NCBI GenBank assembly: GCA_902781705.1
Contig: CACZKE010000001.1
Coordinates: 1 to 64,000, forward strand
Direction: 5' to 3'
DNA: 64,000 bases
DNA from: an uncultured Bacteroidia bacterium
GTDB lineage: Bacteria; Bacteroidota; Bacteroidia; Bacteroidales; UBA932
Positions 51,501-60,509 of this stretch are shown here, in pieces. Position 1 is the stretch's first letter; the number at the start of each line of letters is the position of its first letter. The position numbers and the translations under genes are program-made. The notes under the pieces are model-generated. The model had not been told where the DNA came from. It saw only the letters and a list, made by a program, of their open reading frames with translations, and did no database searches.

Positions 51501-51976
51501 GGAAGCGTAAAGGCCTCCGCCGGATCGTATCCCAGGACTTCCAGGGAATTCTTGTCCAGGTCGAACCTTCCGGACTTGGAGGTAAAGGCAATCCGGGCAC
51601 TGTCGGTTTCGACAATCTGTTCCACCGGGTCGAAGACGGTCGTGTTCAGGTGGTGGAACCGGCCGTCCCGATACCAGTTGAGGCCGCATTCGGTGCCGAT
51701 CCAGAGCGTTCCCTGTCCGTCCTGGCACAGGGAGAGGATATTGTCGTTGTTCAGGGAGCCTTCCTGTCCGGAAGCATAGAAAACCGTATAGGTGCTCCCG
51801 TTATAGCGGTTGAGGCCCCGGTCCGTACCGAACCAGATGTACCCGTCCGCATCCTGGGCGATGGCTTTCACGCGGGGATTGGACAGCGTCCGTGCGGAAA
51901 CGCCCTCCTGCGCCCCGGCCGGAGCGGCGGTGGAACAAAGAAAAAGGATTACTGTCAAAAATAGAAGTTTCCGCAT
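48551..51976 (-). CDS. Hybrid two-component system sensor/regulator (HTCS)
   Basis: 1141 residues from the ATG at 51976; an upstream TTG at 51985 is less likely. A signal peptide precedes two seven-bladed propeller-type sensor regions built from Reg_prop repeats (DGYIWFGTDRGLNRYNG, QGTLWIGTECGLNWY). A Y_Y_Y domain (residues ~495-590), one transmembrane helix (~602-622) and HisKA with His648 (NISHEFRTP) follow. HATPase_c (NLVSNAVKYTP, GIGIPEEK, GSGIGL), a receiver with Asp936 (LSDVIMPG) and an AraC-type DNA-binding domain complete the chain. A periplasmic oligosaccharide switches on the facing SusCD operon. Confidence 0.95.
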   Translation of the reverse strand: MRKLLFLTVILFLCSTAAPAGAQEGVSARTLSNPRVKAIAQDADGYIWFGTDRGLNRYNGSTYTVFYASGQEGSLNNDNILSLCQDGQGTLWIGTECGLNWYRDGRFHHLNTTVFDPVEQIVETDSARIAFTSKSGRFDLDKNSLEVLGYDPAEAFTLPGKVSEAPVRFTDRDGGLWEADARQGWTYIAARQPFRSVEIAGDDRRISHLVPDPEGYLWLRVGDRFSCFSPQEERIVWQDTEHSCGGIFMGREGRLVVLFDGNTVANYLPHKGVPHLMNSVRTDDGTFSISPGRNGTLWLSGSTELRRVQADGTKERYPTDIPFSYIMPSPGDGRIFIVGLRDGLLEVKPDGSIVPFGEGFKNVSALMMARDGTFWMGTYNDGLIHFDEANGTVERFDTASGVMVGDIKSLVQDRDGYIWISTATHLSRYDPWSKTLTAMQDSRYREGRFYDLLSGAVGLDGKVYFGGSGGLTIVDPDEFRPAEKDTPLKMESIEVNDAAVPARTERLVLPYDENTLSFRFAGIDYDSGSLLNYAWRLEGYEADWHSGVLAPHAVYTKLPAGHYSFQARVRVQNGNWSHSVIDLPVTIRPAPWAAPWAIALYWLLGTVLILGGIGFFIRYRMQKDRLALAQQREEMGQQHIDFLTNISHEFRTPLTMIVGPAKELEKSELPEHEKSLVGLIGRSAEHLQSLSEQLLSSAGRNTGETLTLRENDLTSLLQSMAGMFRFAASEKEQELSTDFPETCIGIFDTEKVSKVFGNLVSNAVKYTPEGGHIRISLQREDGQVIISVIDDGIGIPEEKRGKIFDRFERLGAEQSGTVGSGIGLNYAQELARLHHGAITYEPNQPAESIFRFTFPADAASYPEYKAEAVASAPQDIFAGTGDLSKEQTLLIAEDTTELRLFLKDLFSDRYNVILASDGLEAEDNLALSLPDLVLSDVIMPGKTGYSLCADIKAHPDWNHIPVILLTAKADAESSIEGMKAGADAYIPKPFDPDYLRAAVESLLRNRKILQDKIRNLTSADLKDPEKTEEVRLSPSEKEFLEKVHAYLDANLDNVEADVNDMAGALCMSYSSLYAKVKALTGETPKAYSTAYRMNIARQLLLSGSWTVSEVADKVGASSPSTFSREFKNHFGYPPSQVNKTN

Positions 51977-51997
51977 GATTGGCAATGGTCAGTGCTG

Positions 51998-52079
51998 CGA
52001 ATATAAACATGTTTTGCAGATTTTGCAATCTTTTCCCAAGAAATAGCAAAGTATCAATTATTACAATTTGAGAACTTTG
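51998..52079. promoter_or_regulatory. HTCS promoter and SusC upstream region
   Basis: Minus strand: TTG at 52028-52026, a 20-bp spacer, TATATTCG at 52005-51998, 22 bp before the HTCS ATG. Plus strand: a degenerate -7 GAACTTTG at 52072-52079 with no TTG at -33, as expected of an activator-dependent SusC promoter. A direct repeat TTTTGCA occurs at 52012-52018 and 52021-52027 and might be a regulator site. Confidence 0.5.
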
Positions 52080-52132
52080 CATCGGACCACAAGCCGAATT
52101 GATAACCAACAACAACAATAACTCAACCGCTC

Positions 52133-55100
52133 ATGAAAAAGAAACTCTTTCTCCTGGCTGTCGCTCTGATGAGCGCTGTCGCCGCCCTGGCACAGCCGCG
52201 TCAGATTACCGGCAAGGTGGCGGACGCCAACGGCGAGCCGCTTATCGGCGTAGGAATCATCGTCCGGGGTACGACCACCGGTACGATGACGGATGTCGAC
52301 GGTAACTTCGCCCTGAACGTTCCCGCCGACGCCATCCTCGAAATCTCTTCCATCGGCTATGTTTCCCAGGCCATCCCCGTGGGGAACAAGACGACCTTCG
52401 ACATCGTCCTCGAAGAGGATGCCGAACTCATCGAAGGAACCGTGGTCATCGGCTACGGTACCGTCAAGCGCGAGAACTTTACCGGATCCGTCGCGACGGT
52501 CAAGGTCGGGGACTCTCCGATCTCGAACGCTCCCAAGACGAACCCGATGGATCTGCTGCGCGGCATGACCACCGGCGTGCAGATCTCCCAGTCCGGTGTC
52601 GCCGGTTCCGATCCCAGCATGCAGGTCCGCGGCCAGAAGTCCATCTCCGGCGGCAGCATGCCGCTCATCATCCTGGACGGCGTGATCTTCAAGGGCAGCC
52701 TGATGGACATCGACCCCGACACGATTGAGTCCATGAGCGTGATGAAGGATGCGACATCCCTCGCCGCCTACGGCTCCCAGGCCGCGAACGGCGCCATCAT
52801 GATCACGACCAAGAAGGGCCAGGTGGGAAAGCCCATGATTTCCTTCAAGGGTTCCGTCGCCCTCGTGGAGCAGAACTTTACCCCGGAACTCCGGGATGGC
52901 TACGGCTATATCGAACTCTTCAACGCGCGTAACGGCCGCAAGTTGGACGACACTTCCTTCCTGGGCCCGGTGGAAAAGGAGAACTACGACAAGGGCCAGT
53001 ACACGGACTGGATCGACTATGTGAGCCAGACCGGCGTCCGCCAGGACTACTCCCTGAACGTCTCCGGTGCCACCGAGAACATGAACTACCTGTTCGGCGC
53101 CTCCTTCAATGACAACAAGAACTTCATCAAGGGGAACGAGTTTGTCCGCGAGACCATCACCGGCCGCATCAATACGACCATCACCAAGAACATCAAGTTC
53201 GGCATCAACTTCAACTATGCCGAGACCCAGAACGACGGCGTCCGTCCGAACTACACGGCGGTCCGCATCACTCCCTGGGGTTCTCCCACCCTCTCCGACG
53301 GCGTGACCATGCGCAAGTACGTGGACGGCAAGGAAGCCGACCCGATCAACCCCCTCTGGAACGTCTATAACGGCCGTGATGTCGTGAACCGCACGACCAA
53401 CGCCACCATCGGCGGCACCCTGGACGTCAACATCCCCTGGGTGAAGGGCCTGTCCTACCGCCTGACCGGCAACTACAACAAGCGCCTGGGCTATTCCTAC
53501 AGCTTTACGCACGAGACCAACTTCGTGAACATGGCCGACGGCGAGGCCGCCTACACGACGGAAGCCTTCGATACACACCTGAACGAGGCGGGTGGATTCA
53601 TCAGCAATACGATGAACCTGTCCTACGTCATCGACAACATCCTCTCTTACACCCGTGAGTTCGGGAAGCACTATGTGAATGCCTCCCTGGTGTACACGCG
53701 CGACGCCAACCGCATCGAGAGCAATGGCGAGTCCGGCGAGGATTTCTCCGGCCTCGGGAACACCTCCCTCGGCATCTTCCGCCTCGCGGACGCCGGCGTG
53801 CACAACATCACCGCCCCGACCTATTCCTTGCATACGGACGTGGGTTATCTCGCCCGCGTGATCTACTCCTATAACAACAAGTACCACTTCAACGCTTCCT
53901 TCCGCCGGGACGGGTCCTCCGTGTTCGGATCCGAGCACAAGTGGGGTAACTTCCCGGCCGTGGGTATCGCGTGGACCATTTCCGACGAATCCTTCATGGC
54001 CGGCACCAGGAATTGGCTGGACTACCTCAAACTCAAGGCCTCCTGGGGTAAGAACGGCAACCAGTCCCTCTCTCCCTACGGCACCCTGTCCCGCATGAGC
54101 ATGGGTAAGTCCGGCGGCTTCACCTACTTCTTCGGCAACAGCCCGGTCTATGGCCAGACTCTCGCCACCATCGGCAACCCGAATCTCGGCTGGGAAACCA
54201 CCACTTCCTTCAACGCCGGTTTCGAGGCGGACCTTCTGAACCGTCGCATCCACTGGGAACTGGACGGCTACAAGTCCATCACCACGGACCAGATTTTCAA
54301 CCGCACCGTTCCCGTGATGGGCGCCGGAATCACCAGCCAGAGCGCGACCATGGGCCGCGTGGACAACTGGGGCGTCGAATCCACCCTCACCACCCAGAAC
54401 ATCCGGAAGCAGAACCTGAACTGGACGACCACTTTCAACTTCACGATCAACCGCAACAAGCTCGTCGAACTGTACGGTGACGGCGAGGACGACATCCCGA
54501 ACAACCTGTTCCTGGGCAAGTCCCTGGGTGCGGTCTACGGTTACCGCTGGGACGGTGTGGTGCAGACCACCGATACGGATTACATGGCCAAGAACGGCGC
54601 CCTCGCCGGTGATGCCAAGTATGCCGACCTGAACGGCGACGGGGTCATCACCCCGGATGACCGCGAAATCCTCGGTTACAACAAGGAGGCCTTCCGCCTG
54701 AGCATGAGCAACACCGTCACCTGGAAGGACTTCACCCTGTTCTTCCTCTTCAACGGGACGTTCTCCAGCAAGATGTACGGCCGCGCCGCCAACAACCTGG
54801 CCTACCTCTCCTACGAGAACATGCAGTACACCAACATGTTCAATCATCCGTACTGGACGGAGGAGAACAAGAGTAATGTGTATCCCCGTCCGGCCTACAA
54901 CGACGGCAAGTTCATGGCCCTGGATCCCTACGGCTTCGTCCGTCTCCAGGATCTGCAACTCTCCTACAACATGCGGTTCCCGTTCCTGCAGCGGATGGGT
55001 GTCAAGTCCGTGCAGGCCTATGTCTCCGGCCGCAACCTCTTCTTCATCGCTCCGGGCTGGAAGTTCAGCGATCCGGAAGTGAGGAACCCGCGCTCCCAGC

Positions 55101-55144
55101 AGCTCGCCAGGACTTATACCTTCGGTCTGAATGTCAGATTCTAA
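52133..55144 (+). CDS. SusC/RagA-family TonB-dependent outer-membrane transporter
   Basis: 1003 residues with signal peptide (ends SAVAALAQ), CarboxypepD_reg-like domain (ITGKVADANGEPLIGVGIIV), TonB-box-like GTVVIGYGTV, plug (LLRGMTTGVQISQ, MQVRGQKSISGGSMPLIILDGV, SMSVMKDATSLAAYGSQAANG) and barrel ending in the aromatic FGLNVRF. It imports the ligand of the HTCS-controlled locus. SusD follows within 14 bp. Confidence 0.97.
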   Translation: MKKKLFLLAVALMSAVAALAQPRQITGKVADANGEPLIGVGIIVRGTTTGTMTDVDGNFALNVPADAILEISSIGYVSQAIPVGNKTTFDIVLEEDAELIEGTVVIGYGTVKRENFTGSVATVKVGDSPISNAPKTNPMDLLRGMTTGVQISQSGVAGSDPSMQVRGQKSISGGSMPLIILDGVIFKGSLMDIDPDTIESMSVMKDATSLAAYGSQAANGAIMITTKKGQVGKPMISFKGSVALVEQNFTPELRDGYGYIELFNARNGRKLDDTSFLGPVEKENYDKGQYTDWIDYVSQTGVRQDYSLNVSGATENMNYLFGASFNDNKNFIKGNEFVRETITGRINTTITKNIKFGINFNYAETQNDGVRPNYTAVRITPWGSPTLSDGVTMRKYVDGKEADPINPLWNVYNGRDVVNRTTNATIGGTLDVNIPWVKGLSYRLTGNYNKRLGYSYSFTHETNFVNMADGEAAYTTEAFDTHLNEAGGFISNTMNLSYVIDNILSYTREFGKHYVNASLVYTRDANRIESNGESGEDFSGLGNTSLGIFRLADAGVHNITAPTYSLHTDVGYLARVIYSYNNKYHFNASFRRDGSSVFGSEHKWGNFPAVGIAWTISDESFMAGTRNWLDYLKLKASWGKNGNQSLSPYGTLSRMSMGKSGGFTYFFGNSPVYGQTLATIGNPNLGWETTTSFNAGFEADLLNRRIHWELDGYKSITTDQIFNRTVPVMGAGITSQSATMGRVDNWGVESTLTTQNIRKQNLNWTTTFNFTINRNKLVELYGDGEDDIPNNLFLGKSLGAVYGYRWDGVVQTTDTDYMAKNGALAGDAKYADLNGDGVITPDDREILGYNKEAFRLSMSNTVTWKDFTLFFLFNGTFSSKMYGRAANNLAYLSYENMQYTNMFNHPYWTEENKSNVYPRPAYNDGKFMALDPYGFVRLQDLQLSYNMRFPFLQRMGVKSVQAYVSGRNLFFIAPGWKFSDPEVRNPRSQQLARTYTFGLNVRF

Positions 55145-55157
55145 AAGCTACTCCGTC

Positions 55158-56981
55158 ATGAAAAAGTATATTTACATCCTCGTTTCCCTCGCCGCCCTCG
55201 TTTCTCTCGCCGGCTGCCAGAAAGACAGCGAATACCTCCAGGAGGATCCCAAGACCATCTTCACCGTGGACAACGCTTTCACCAAGAGTTCCCAGGTGGA
55301 CGCCCAGGTAGCCCGCATCTACTATGCGGCCTACAGCCTCTATGTCTGGATCGACGGAGACATCTTCGCCTCCTTCGGCGGCAGCCCCAGCTCCACGTTG
55401 CTGGGTTATGGCTCCGATACCATCGAAGGCAATGCCGCTGTCGCCAACGCCGGCGGCGCCTTCTCCCATTTCGACAACCTGGACGCCCTCAACGGCCGTT
55501 TCCTGAACCTGTGGAACGCCCTGTACCAGCTCATCAGCTATGCGAACCTCGCCGTGTACGGTGCCGAGCAGGTCGAGTGGCCTTCCGAGGCGGAAAAGAA
55601 CGACCTCGTTTCCCAGGCCAAGTTCTTCCTGGGGTGGGGCTATCTCCGTCTCGCGGAATGCTTCGGCTCCGTGCCGCTCGTGGAAGAGTTCAACCAGGAC
55701 CTCCGCTACGACTATGTCCGCACCCCGCGTTCCGAAGTGTATGCCTTCGCGATCAAGATGCTCTCCGAAGCCGCTGCCGGCCTTCCCGACTACCCGGCCG
55801 CCGATGGACGTATCGCCAAGGGTGCCGCCAATCACTTCCTCGCCGAGGCCTACATCGCCCAGGGCGTCGAAACCGGTGACAAGAGCAACTTTACGAGCGC
55901 CATCACCGCCGCCAACGCCACCATCGGCCTTCACCCGCTCATGACCCGGCGTTTCGGTGTCCGGGCCAACCCGGCCGACAAGGGTACCACCGGCATGTTC
56001 AACATCCCGAATTACGTGGCCGACGGTACGCCGTATTATGACCTGTTCCAGATTGGAAACTATGACCGCAGCGAGGGCAATACCGAGAGCCTCTGGGTGC
56101 TCCAGACCCCGACGTACGACCAGCAGTCCCGCGCCAACAGCGGCCAGAGCAACAACAGTATCGTCGGCTGCGCCCAGCCGTACCGCGACCTCGTCTGGAA
56201 GCCGGAGTACAAGGAAGGCGCCACGGGCCCCTGGTCCGCCGACTCCCGCATCGACATGCAGAAGTATCCGTTCGGTGCCGCCGGTCCGTATTGCGGTGGC
56301 GGTTCCTGGGGTATGTTCGGCAGCAACGACTATATTGATGAATATGTGTGGGAAGGCGATTTCGCTACCGACGACCGCAATTCCCAGCTGATCCTGATCG
56401 ACCCGGTGTGCATGGACGAAGGCCACAGCATGGCCGGCCAGATTGTGGACAAGAATATGCTCACCGAGCCCTGGCGCTACATGCGTGTCTCCGGCAAGGT
56501 GAACCTGCCCGACGCCTGGGGCTTCGATTCTCACTGTATCATCATGGGCCAGGGGCCGCAGGCTATGTTCGGCCGCGACGTCTATGCCGCCCGTTCCGCC
56601 GAGACCTATCTCCTTCTTGCCGAGGCCCAGCTTCGCAATGGCAATGCCTCCGAGGCGGCCAAGGCCCTCAACGCGGTCCGTGCCCGTGCGAACTGCTCGA
56701 AGATGTACGATGCCGGTGAGGTTTCCATCGTCACAATCCTCGACGAGCGCGCCCGTGAACTCGCTTGGGAAGAGCATCGCTGGCCCACCCTTCTCCGTCT
56801 GGCGAAGGAAGGCGAGACGAACACCGTGATGCATGAACAGCTCCGCGCCCACGCCCAGTATGTCCATGACAATCCGGTCTTTCCGGGCACCGCTCCCAAG
56901 TGGTCCCTGTTCCCGATTCCGCTCACGGTCATCCAGCTCAACTCCGGAGCCGAGATGCCGCAGAACGACGGCTGGAAATAA
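55158..56981 (+). CDS. SusD/RagB-family surface ligand-binding lipoprotein
   Basis: 607 residues from the ATG at 55158; the frame to 55131 overlaps SusC. Lipobox LVSLAGC is followed by the N-terminal SusD region (DSEYLQEDPKTIFTVDNAF), helical repeats (QAKFFLGWGYLRLAECFGSVPLVEE), and the C-terminal signature (TILDERARELAWEEHRWPTLLRL). It binds the ligand at the surface and caps the SusC barrel. Confidence 0.96.
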   Translation: MKKYIYILVSLAALVSLAGCQKDSEYLQEDPKTIFTVDNAFTKSSQVDAQVARIYYAAYSLYVWIDGDIFASFGGSPSSTLLGYGSDTIEGNAAVANAGGAFSHFDNLDALNGRFLNLWNALYQLISYANLAVYGAEQVEWPSEAEKNDLVSQAKFFLGWGYLRLAECFGSVPLVEEFNQDLRYDYVRTPRSEVYAFAIKMLSEAAAGLPDYPAADGRIAKGAANHFLAEAYIAQGVETGDKSNFTSAITAANATIGLHPLMTRRFGVRANPADKGTTGMFNIPNYVADGTPYYDLFQIGNYDRSEGNTESLWVLQTPTYDQQSRANSGQSNNSIVGCAQPYRDLVWKPEYKEGATGPWSADSRIDMQKYPFGAAGPYCGGGSWGMFGSNDYIDEYVWEGDFATDDRNSQLILIDPVCMDEGHSMAGQIVDKNMLTEPWRYMRVSGKVNLPDAWGFDSHCIIMGQGPQAMFGRDVYAARSAETYLLLAEAQLRNGNASEAAKALNAVRARANCSKMYDAGEVSIVTILDERARELAWEEHRWPTLLRLAKEGETNTVMHEQLRAHAQYVHDNPVFPGTAPKWSLFPIPLTVIQLNSGAEMPQNDGWK

Positions 56982-56995
56982 TCTCTGACACTTTT

Positions 56996-57028
56996 AACCT
57001 CCGGCCCCTTGACTGCGGACCGGAGGTT
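56996..57028 (+). terminator. Intercistronic hairpin between SusD and the GH2 fusion gene
   Basis: A 9-bp perfect stem, AACCTCCGG (56996-57004) with CCGGAGGTT (57020-57028), is followed by CCATTTTCATT. The weak T-run suggests partial termination or an RNA-stabilising stem that gives more SusCD than downstream enzyme. Confidence 0.55.
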
Positions 57029-57053
57029 CCATTTTCATTGAGAAAGAACGGAT

Positions 57054-60000
57054 ATGAATAGGAAAAGAGTCTTTGCCCTGATGATTTCCCTGTCTGTCCT
57101 TCTGCCCGGTATGGGACAGGAGCGCAGCCGCGGGTTGAACGATGACTGGAAGTTCGTGCGCGATTCGCTCGCGGGCGCCGAGGCGGTCCGCTATGACGAT
57201 TCGGCCTGGAAGACGGTGGACCTTCCCCACGACTTCAGCCTGGAGCCGCTCCCGGCAGGGGAGTACACCCTCGGACCCTTCTCCCGGGAGACCAAGGGCG
57301 GACGCTCGTTGGGCTACCTGCCCGGCGGCACCGGCTGGTACCGGAAGGCTTTCACCCTGGACAAGGCCGATGCCGGGAAGGCGGTTTCGCTGGTCTTCGA
57401 CGGCGCTTATATGCTGACGGACGTGTGGGTGAACGGCAAGCCGGCCGCCGCCCACAAGAACGGCTACACGCCTTTCGCGTTTGATATTACCGACCTGCTG
57501 GTTCCGGCCGGACAGGAAAACCTCCTGGCGGTCCGGGTTGTCAACTACGGCAAGAACAGCCGCTGGTACAGCGGTTCCGGCCTGTATCGGGACGTAGAGC
57601 TGGTCGTAACCGATCCGCTGCATATCGCCCAGTGGGGAACCTATGTGACGACGCCATCGGTCACGGCGGACAAGGCGACTGTCCATCTGGAAATAACCCT
57701 TGAGAATGCCCTCCGGAAGGCTTCCAAGGCGCAGTTGCAGGTTCGTTTGCTGGATGGAAAAGGTCGAGAAGCGGCCTTCGGAACCACCGCTGTGAAGGTG
57801 GCCGGCCAGACTTCGGCCGGTCTGGACCTGGAAGTGGAGAAGCCTTTGCTCTGGACGCCGGACGATCCGGCCCTCTATACGGCCGAAGTCCGCGTGCTTT
57901 CCAAGGGGAAGGAAACGGATCTCGTGAAAACGCGTTTCGGCATCCGTACCATTGAGGTGAATGCCCGGGAGGGTTTCAAGCTCAACGGCGAGCCGATGCT
58001 CCTAAGGGGCGGCTGCGTCCATCACGACAACGGCCTGCTCGGCGCCGAGGCCCACCGTACGGCGGAATACCGCCGCGTCCGCCAGCTCAAGGACGCCGGC
58101 TTCAACGCCGTGCGTTGCGCCCACAACCCGCCGTCCCGGCACTTCCTGGACGCTTGTGACGAGCTCGGCCTTCTGGTCATCGATGAATTCACCGACATGT
58201 GGGAGCAGCCCAAGAACGTGGACGACTATTCGCAGTTCTTCAAGGAGAACTGGGAGAAGGACCTGACTGACATGATGCTCCGCGACCGCAACCACCCGTC
58301 CGTGGTGATCTGGAGCATCGGCAACGAGATCCCCAACTGGAGCGTTGCGGACGCTTCCCGGATCGGCAAGATGCTCACGGCGAAGGTGCGGGAATTGGAT
58401 CCTACCCGTCCGGTTACGCAGGGTGTCACCAGCGCCTATATCCATATCGACTGGGACCATTCCGAAAAGACGTTCGAACACCTGGATATCGCCGGCTACA
58501 ATTATCTGACGCATTATGTCGAAGGGGATCACGCCAAATACCCGGAGCGGGTCATCATGGGCACGGAATCCTATCCCAACCAGGCATTCACGTACTGGAA
58601 GGACGTGGTGGAAAAGCCCTATGTGATCGGCGATTTCGTCTGGACGGCACTGGACCATCTCGGAGAGGTGGGCCTGGGCGGCGGACGTTACGTCCCCGCC
58701 GACCGTCCGCAGCGCGGCGGTCCGCAGTTCCAGACTTCCCGCGGCCCCGAAGAGGGGATGAATCCGGCGATGATGTGGCAGTTCCCGGACCGCCTGGGCC
58801 CGGAATTCCCGGCAACTTATACGAATTATTGCGGGGACATCGACCTCATCGGCGACAAGAAGCCGCAGGGCCGTTACCGCGATGTCCTGTGGGACATCAG
58901 TCCGCTGGAAATCCTGGTGCACGAGCCCATCCCTGCCGGCATGGTCGAGATGGTCGGTCTCTGGGGCTGGCCGCAGGAACAGGCCCGATGGTATTGGCCC
59001 GGACATGAAGGGGAGTCCTTCCAGGTCCGTGTGTTTACCAAGGCCCCGCAGGTGCGGCTGGAGGTGAATGGCGAGAGCGTGGGCGTACAGCGGACGAATG
59101 AAGAGTATATCGCGCTGTTCGAAGGCGTGACTTACCACCCGGGCAAACTCGTGGCCATCTCGCTGGACGCGGAGGGGAAGGAACTGGAAAGCCGCGTGCT
59201 GCGTACACCGGGTAAGCCGGCTTCCGTCCGACTGCTCCGGGAACGCTATAACCATGACCATGCACTGGTTTATCTGAAGGCGGAGGTCATCGACGATGCC
59301 GGCGTCGTTGTTCCGGACGTCTTCCCGCTGACCTTCGATATCCAGGGAGCGACCTTCGTGTCCGCCGGCAACGGCGCTCCCGATGACATGGTATCTTTCC
59401 GGTCCCGCACCCCGAAGACCTGGAACGGGGCGGCGATGCTCATCGTCCGTCCGTCCGGTCCGGATGCCCGGGTGGAAGTGACGGTCCATTCCGCCGGCCT
59501 GCAGGCTGGCAAGGCCGTCTTTGACGGTCAGGGAAAGGATATCCTGAAGAAGGACATCGGCGTGGGCCTCTGCTCGGTTATCGGCATCGGCGCCGACTTC
59601 GAGGACTCCGTGCGCCGCGTGGCTGAAACCGGGGCTACCTATGTGGAACTCAACAACTTCATGGGCGGCCGGATGTTCGGCCTCACGCCCGGAGAGGCCA
59701 AGGCCATCTTCGACAAATACGGCCTGCGGGTCATCTCCGACGTGACGATGGCCTCGGTCGTCGAGGATACACCGGAGTATCTGGACCGCTGGGAGCAGAT
59801 TTTCAAGGAGGACGCCGTCCTGGGCGTCAAGTACGTGTCCATGACCGCCAATCTGTGCTGGGGGACCGAGGCGCACGCGAAAACGTGCTGTGACGTGCTG
59901 AACAAGATCGGCGCCCTGGCGAAGAAATACGGCATCCAGTTCCTCTATCATCTCCACAACATCGAGTTCAATCCGATTCTGGATTCCGACTACCCGGGCC

Positions 60001-60488
60001 AGATCGTGGACTTCCTGCTGGAGAATACGGACCCTGAGCTGGTGAAGCTCGAGGACGACGTGTTCTGGGTGCAGATCGGGGGCCGCGACACCGTGGAGTT
60101 CCTGAAGAAACATGGCGACCGCATTCCGATGCTGCACGTCAAGGATTTCTACTTCATCGGAGAAGGCGACTATCTGGACTACAAGGCCGTTTTCGAGCAG
60201 TTCTACGCGAACGGCGGCACCGACTGGGTGCTGGAGATGGAGGACCCGATGACCCGCCAGCAGATGTACGACAAGGCCGAAGGCCACAACCGGATGAGCC
60301 AGACCCGCGAATCCGCAGGCGGCCCTGGCGTTCCCCGTCCCGGCTTTGGCGGTCCCCGCCCGCAACCTTCTCCCGAAGAGATCGCCGCCCGCATGCGCGC
60401 CCAGAACGCTTCTCGTCTGAAGTCGCTGAAAGATATCGAGACCAACATGCGTACGCTGGAGGGAATGCCTTTCATCCCATTCTTGTAA
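57054..60488 (+). CDS. GH2 glycosidase fused to a sugar isomerase/epimerase TIM barrel
   Basis: 1144 residues with a signal peptide (ends SVLLPGMGQE). Residues ~25-815 are GH2: sugar-binding domain (GYLPGGTGWYRKAF), Ig-like domain, barrel with acid/base Glu425 (WSIGNEIPNW) and nucleophile Glu505 (MGTESYPNQ), and C-terminal beta domains. Residues ~830-1075 are an AP_endonuc_2/sugar phosphate isomerase-epimerase barrel: DIGVGLCSV, HLHNIEFNP, LLENTDPELVKLEDDVFWVQ, PMLHVKDF and VLEMEDP, with probable metal ligands in LEDD, HVKD and LEMED. A Gly/Pro-rich tail follows. The two enzymes are in one frame without a stop. Both parts would be periplasmic or surface-exposed. Substrate unknown. Confidence 0.9.
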   Translation: MNRKRVFALMISLSVLLPGMGQERSRGLNDDWKFVRDSLAGAEAVRYDDSAWKTVDLPHDFSLEPLPAGEYTLGPFSRETKGGRSLGYLPGGTGWYRKAFTLDKADAGKAVSLVFDGAYMLTDVWVNGKPAAAHKNGYTPFAFDITDLLVPAGQENLLAVRVVNYGKNSRWYSGSGLYRDVELVVTDPLHIAQWGTYVTTPSVTADKATVHLEITLENALRKASKAQLQVRLLDGKGREAAFGTTAVKVAGQTSAGLDLEVEKPLLWTPDDPALYTAEVRVLSKGKETDLVKTRFGIRTIEVNAREGFKLNGEPMLLRGGCVHHDNGLLGAEAHRTAEYRRVRQLKDAGFNAVRCAHNPPSRHFLDACDELGLLVIDEFTDMWEQPKNVDDYSQFFKENWEKDLTDMMLRDRNHPSVVIWSIGNEIPNWSVADASRIGKMLTAKVRELDPTRPVTQGVTSAYIHIDWDHSEKTFEHLDIAGYNYLTHYVEGDHAKYPERVIMGTESYPNQAFTYWKDVVEKPYVIGDFVWTALDHLGEVGLGGGRYVPADRPQRGGPQFQTSRGPEEGMNPAMMWQFPDRLGPEFPATYTNYCGDIDLIGDKKPQGRYRDVLWDISPLEILVHEPIPAGMVEMVGLWGWPQEQARWYWPGHEGESFQVRVFTKAPQVRLEVNGESVGVQRTNEEYIALFEGVTYHPGKLVAISLDAEGKELESRVLRTPGKPASVRLLRERYNHDHALVYLKAEVIDDAGVVVPDVFPLTFDIQGATFVSAGNGAPDDMVSFRSRTPKTWNGAAMLIVRPSGPDARVEVTVHSAGLQAGKAVFDGQGKDILKKDIGVGLCSVIGIGADFEDSVRRVAETGATYVELNNFMGGRMFGLTPGEAKAIFDKYGLRVISDVTMASVVEDTPEYLDRWEQIFKEDAVLGVKYVSMTANLCWGTEAHAKTCCDVLNKIGALAKKYGIQFLYHLHNIEFNPILDSDYPGQIVDFLLENTDPELVKLEDDVFWVQIGGRDTVEFLKKHGDRIPMLHVKDFYFIGEGDYLDYKAVFEQFYANGGTDWVLEMEDPMTRQQMYDKAEGHNRMSQTRESAGGPGVPRPGFGGPRPQPSPEEIAARMRAQNASRLKSLKDIETNMRTLEGMPFIPFL

Positions 60489-60509
60489 CAATACGACATT
60501 CATTTCCAT

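Noticed and set aside
52061-54958. Minus-strand frame of 965 codons opposite SusC
   Set aside because: Repetitive V/G/H/D-rich composition typical of antisense to GC-rich codons; SusC on the plus strand is unambiguous.
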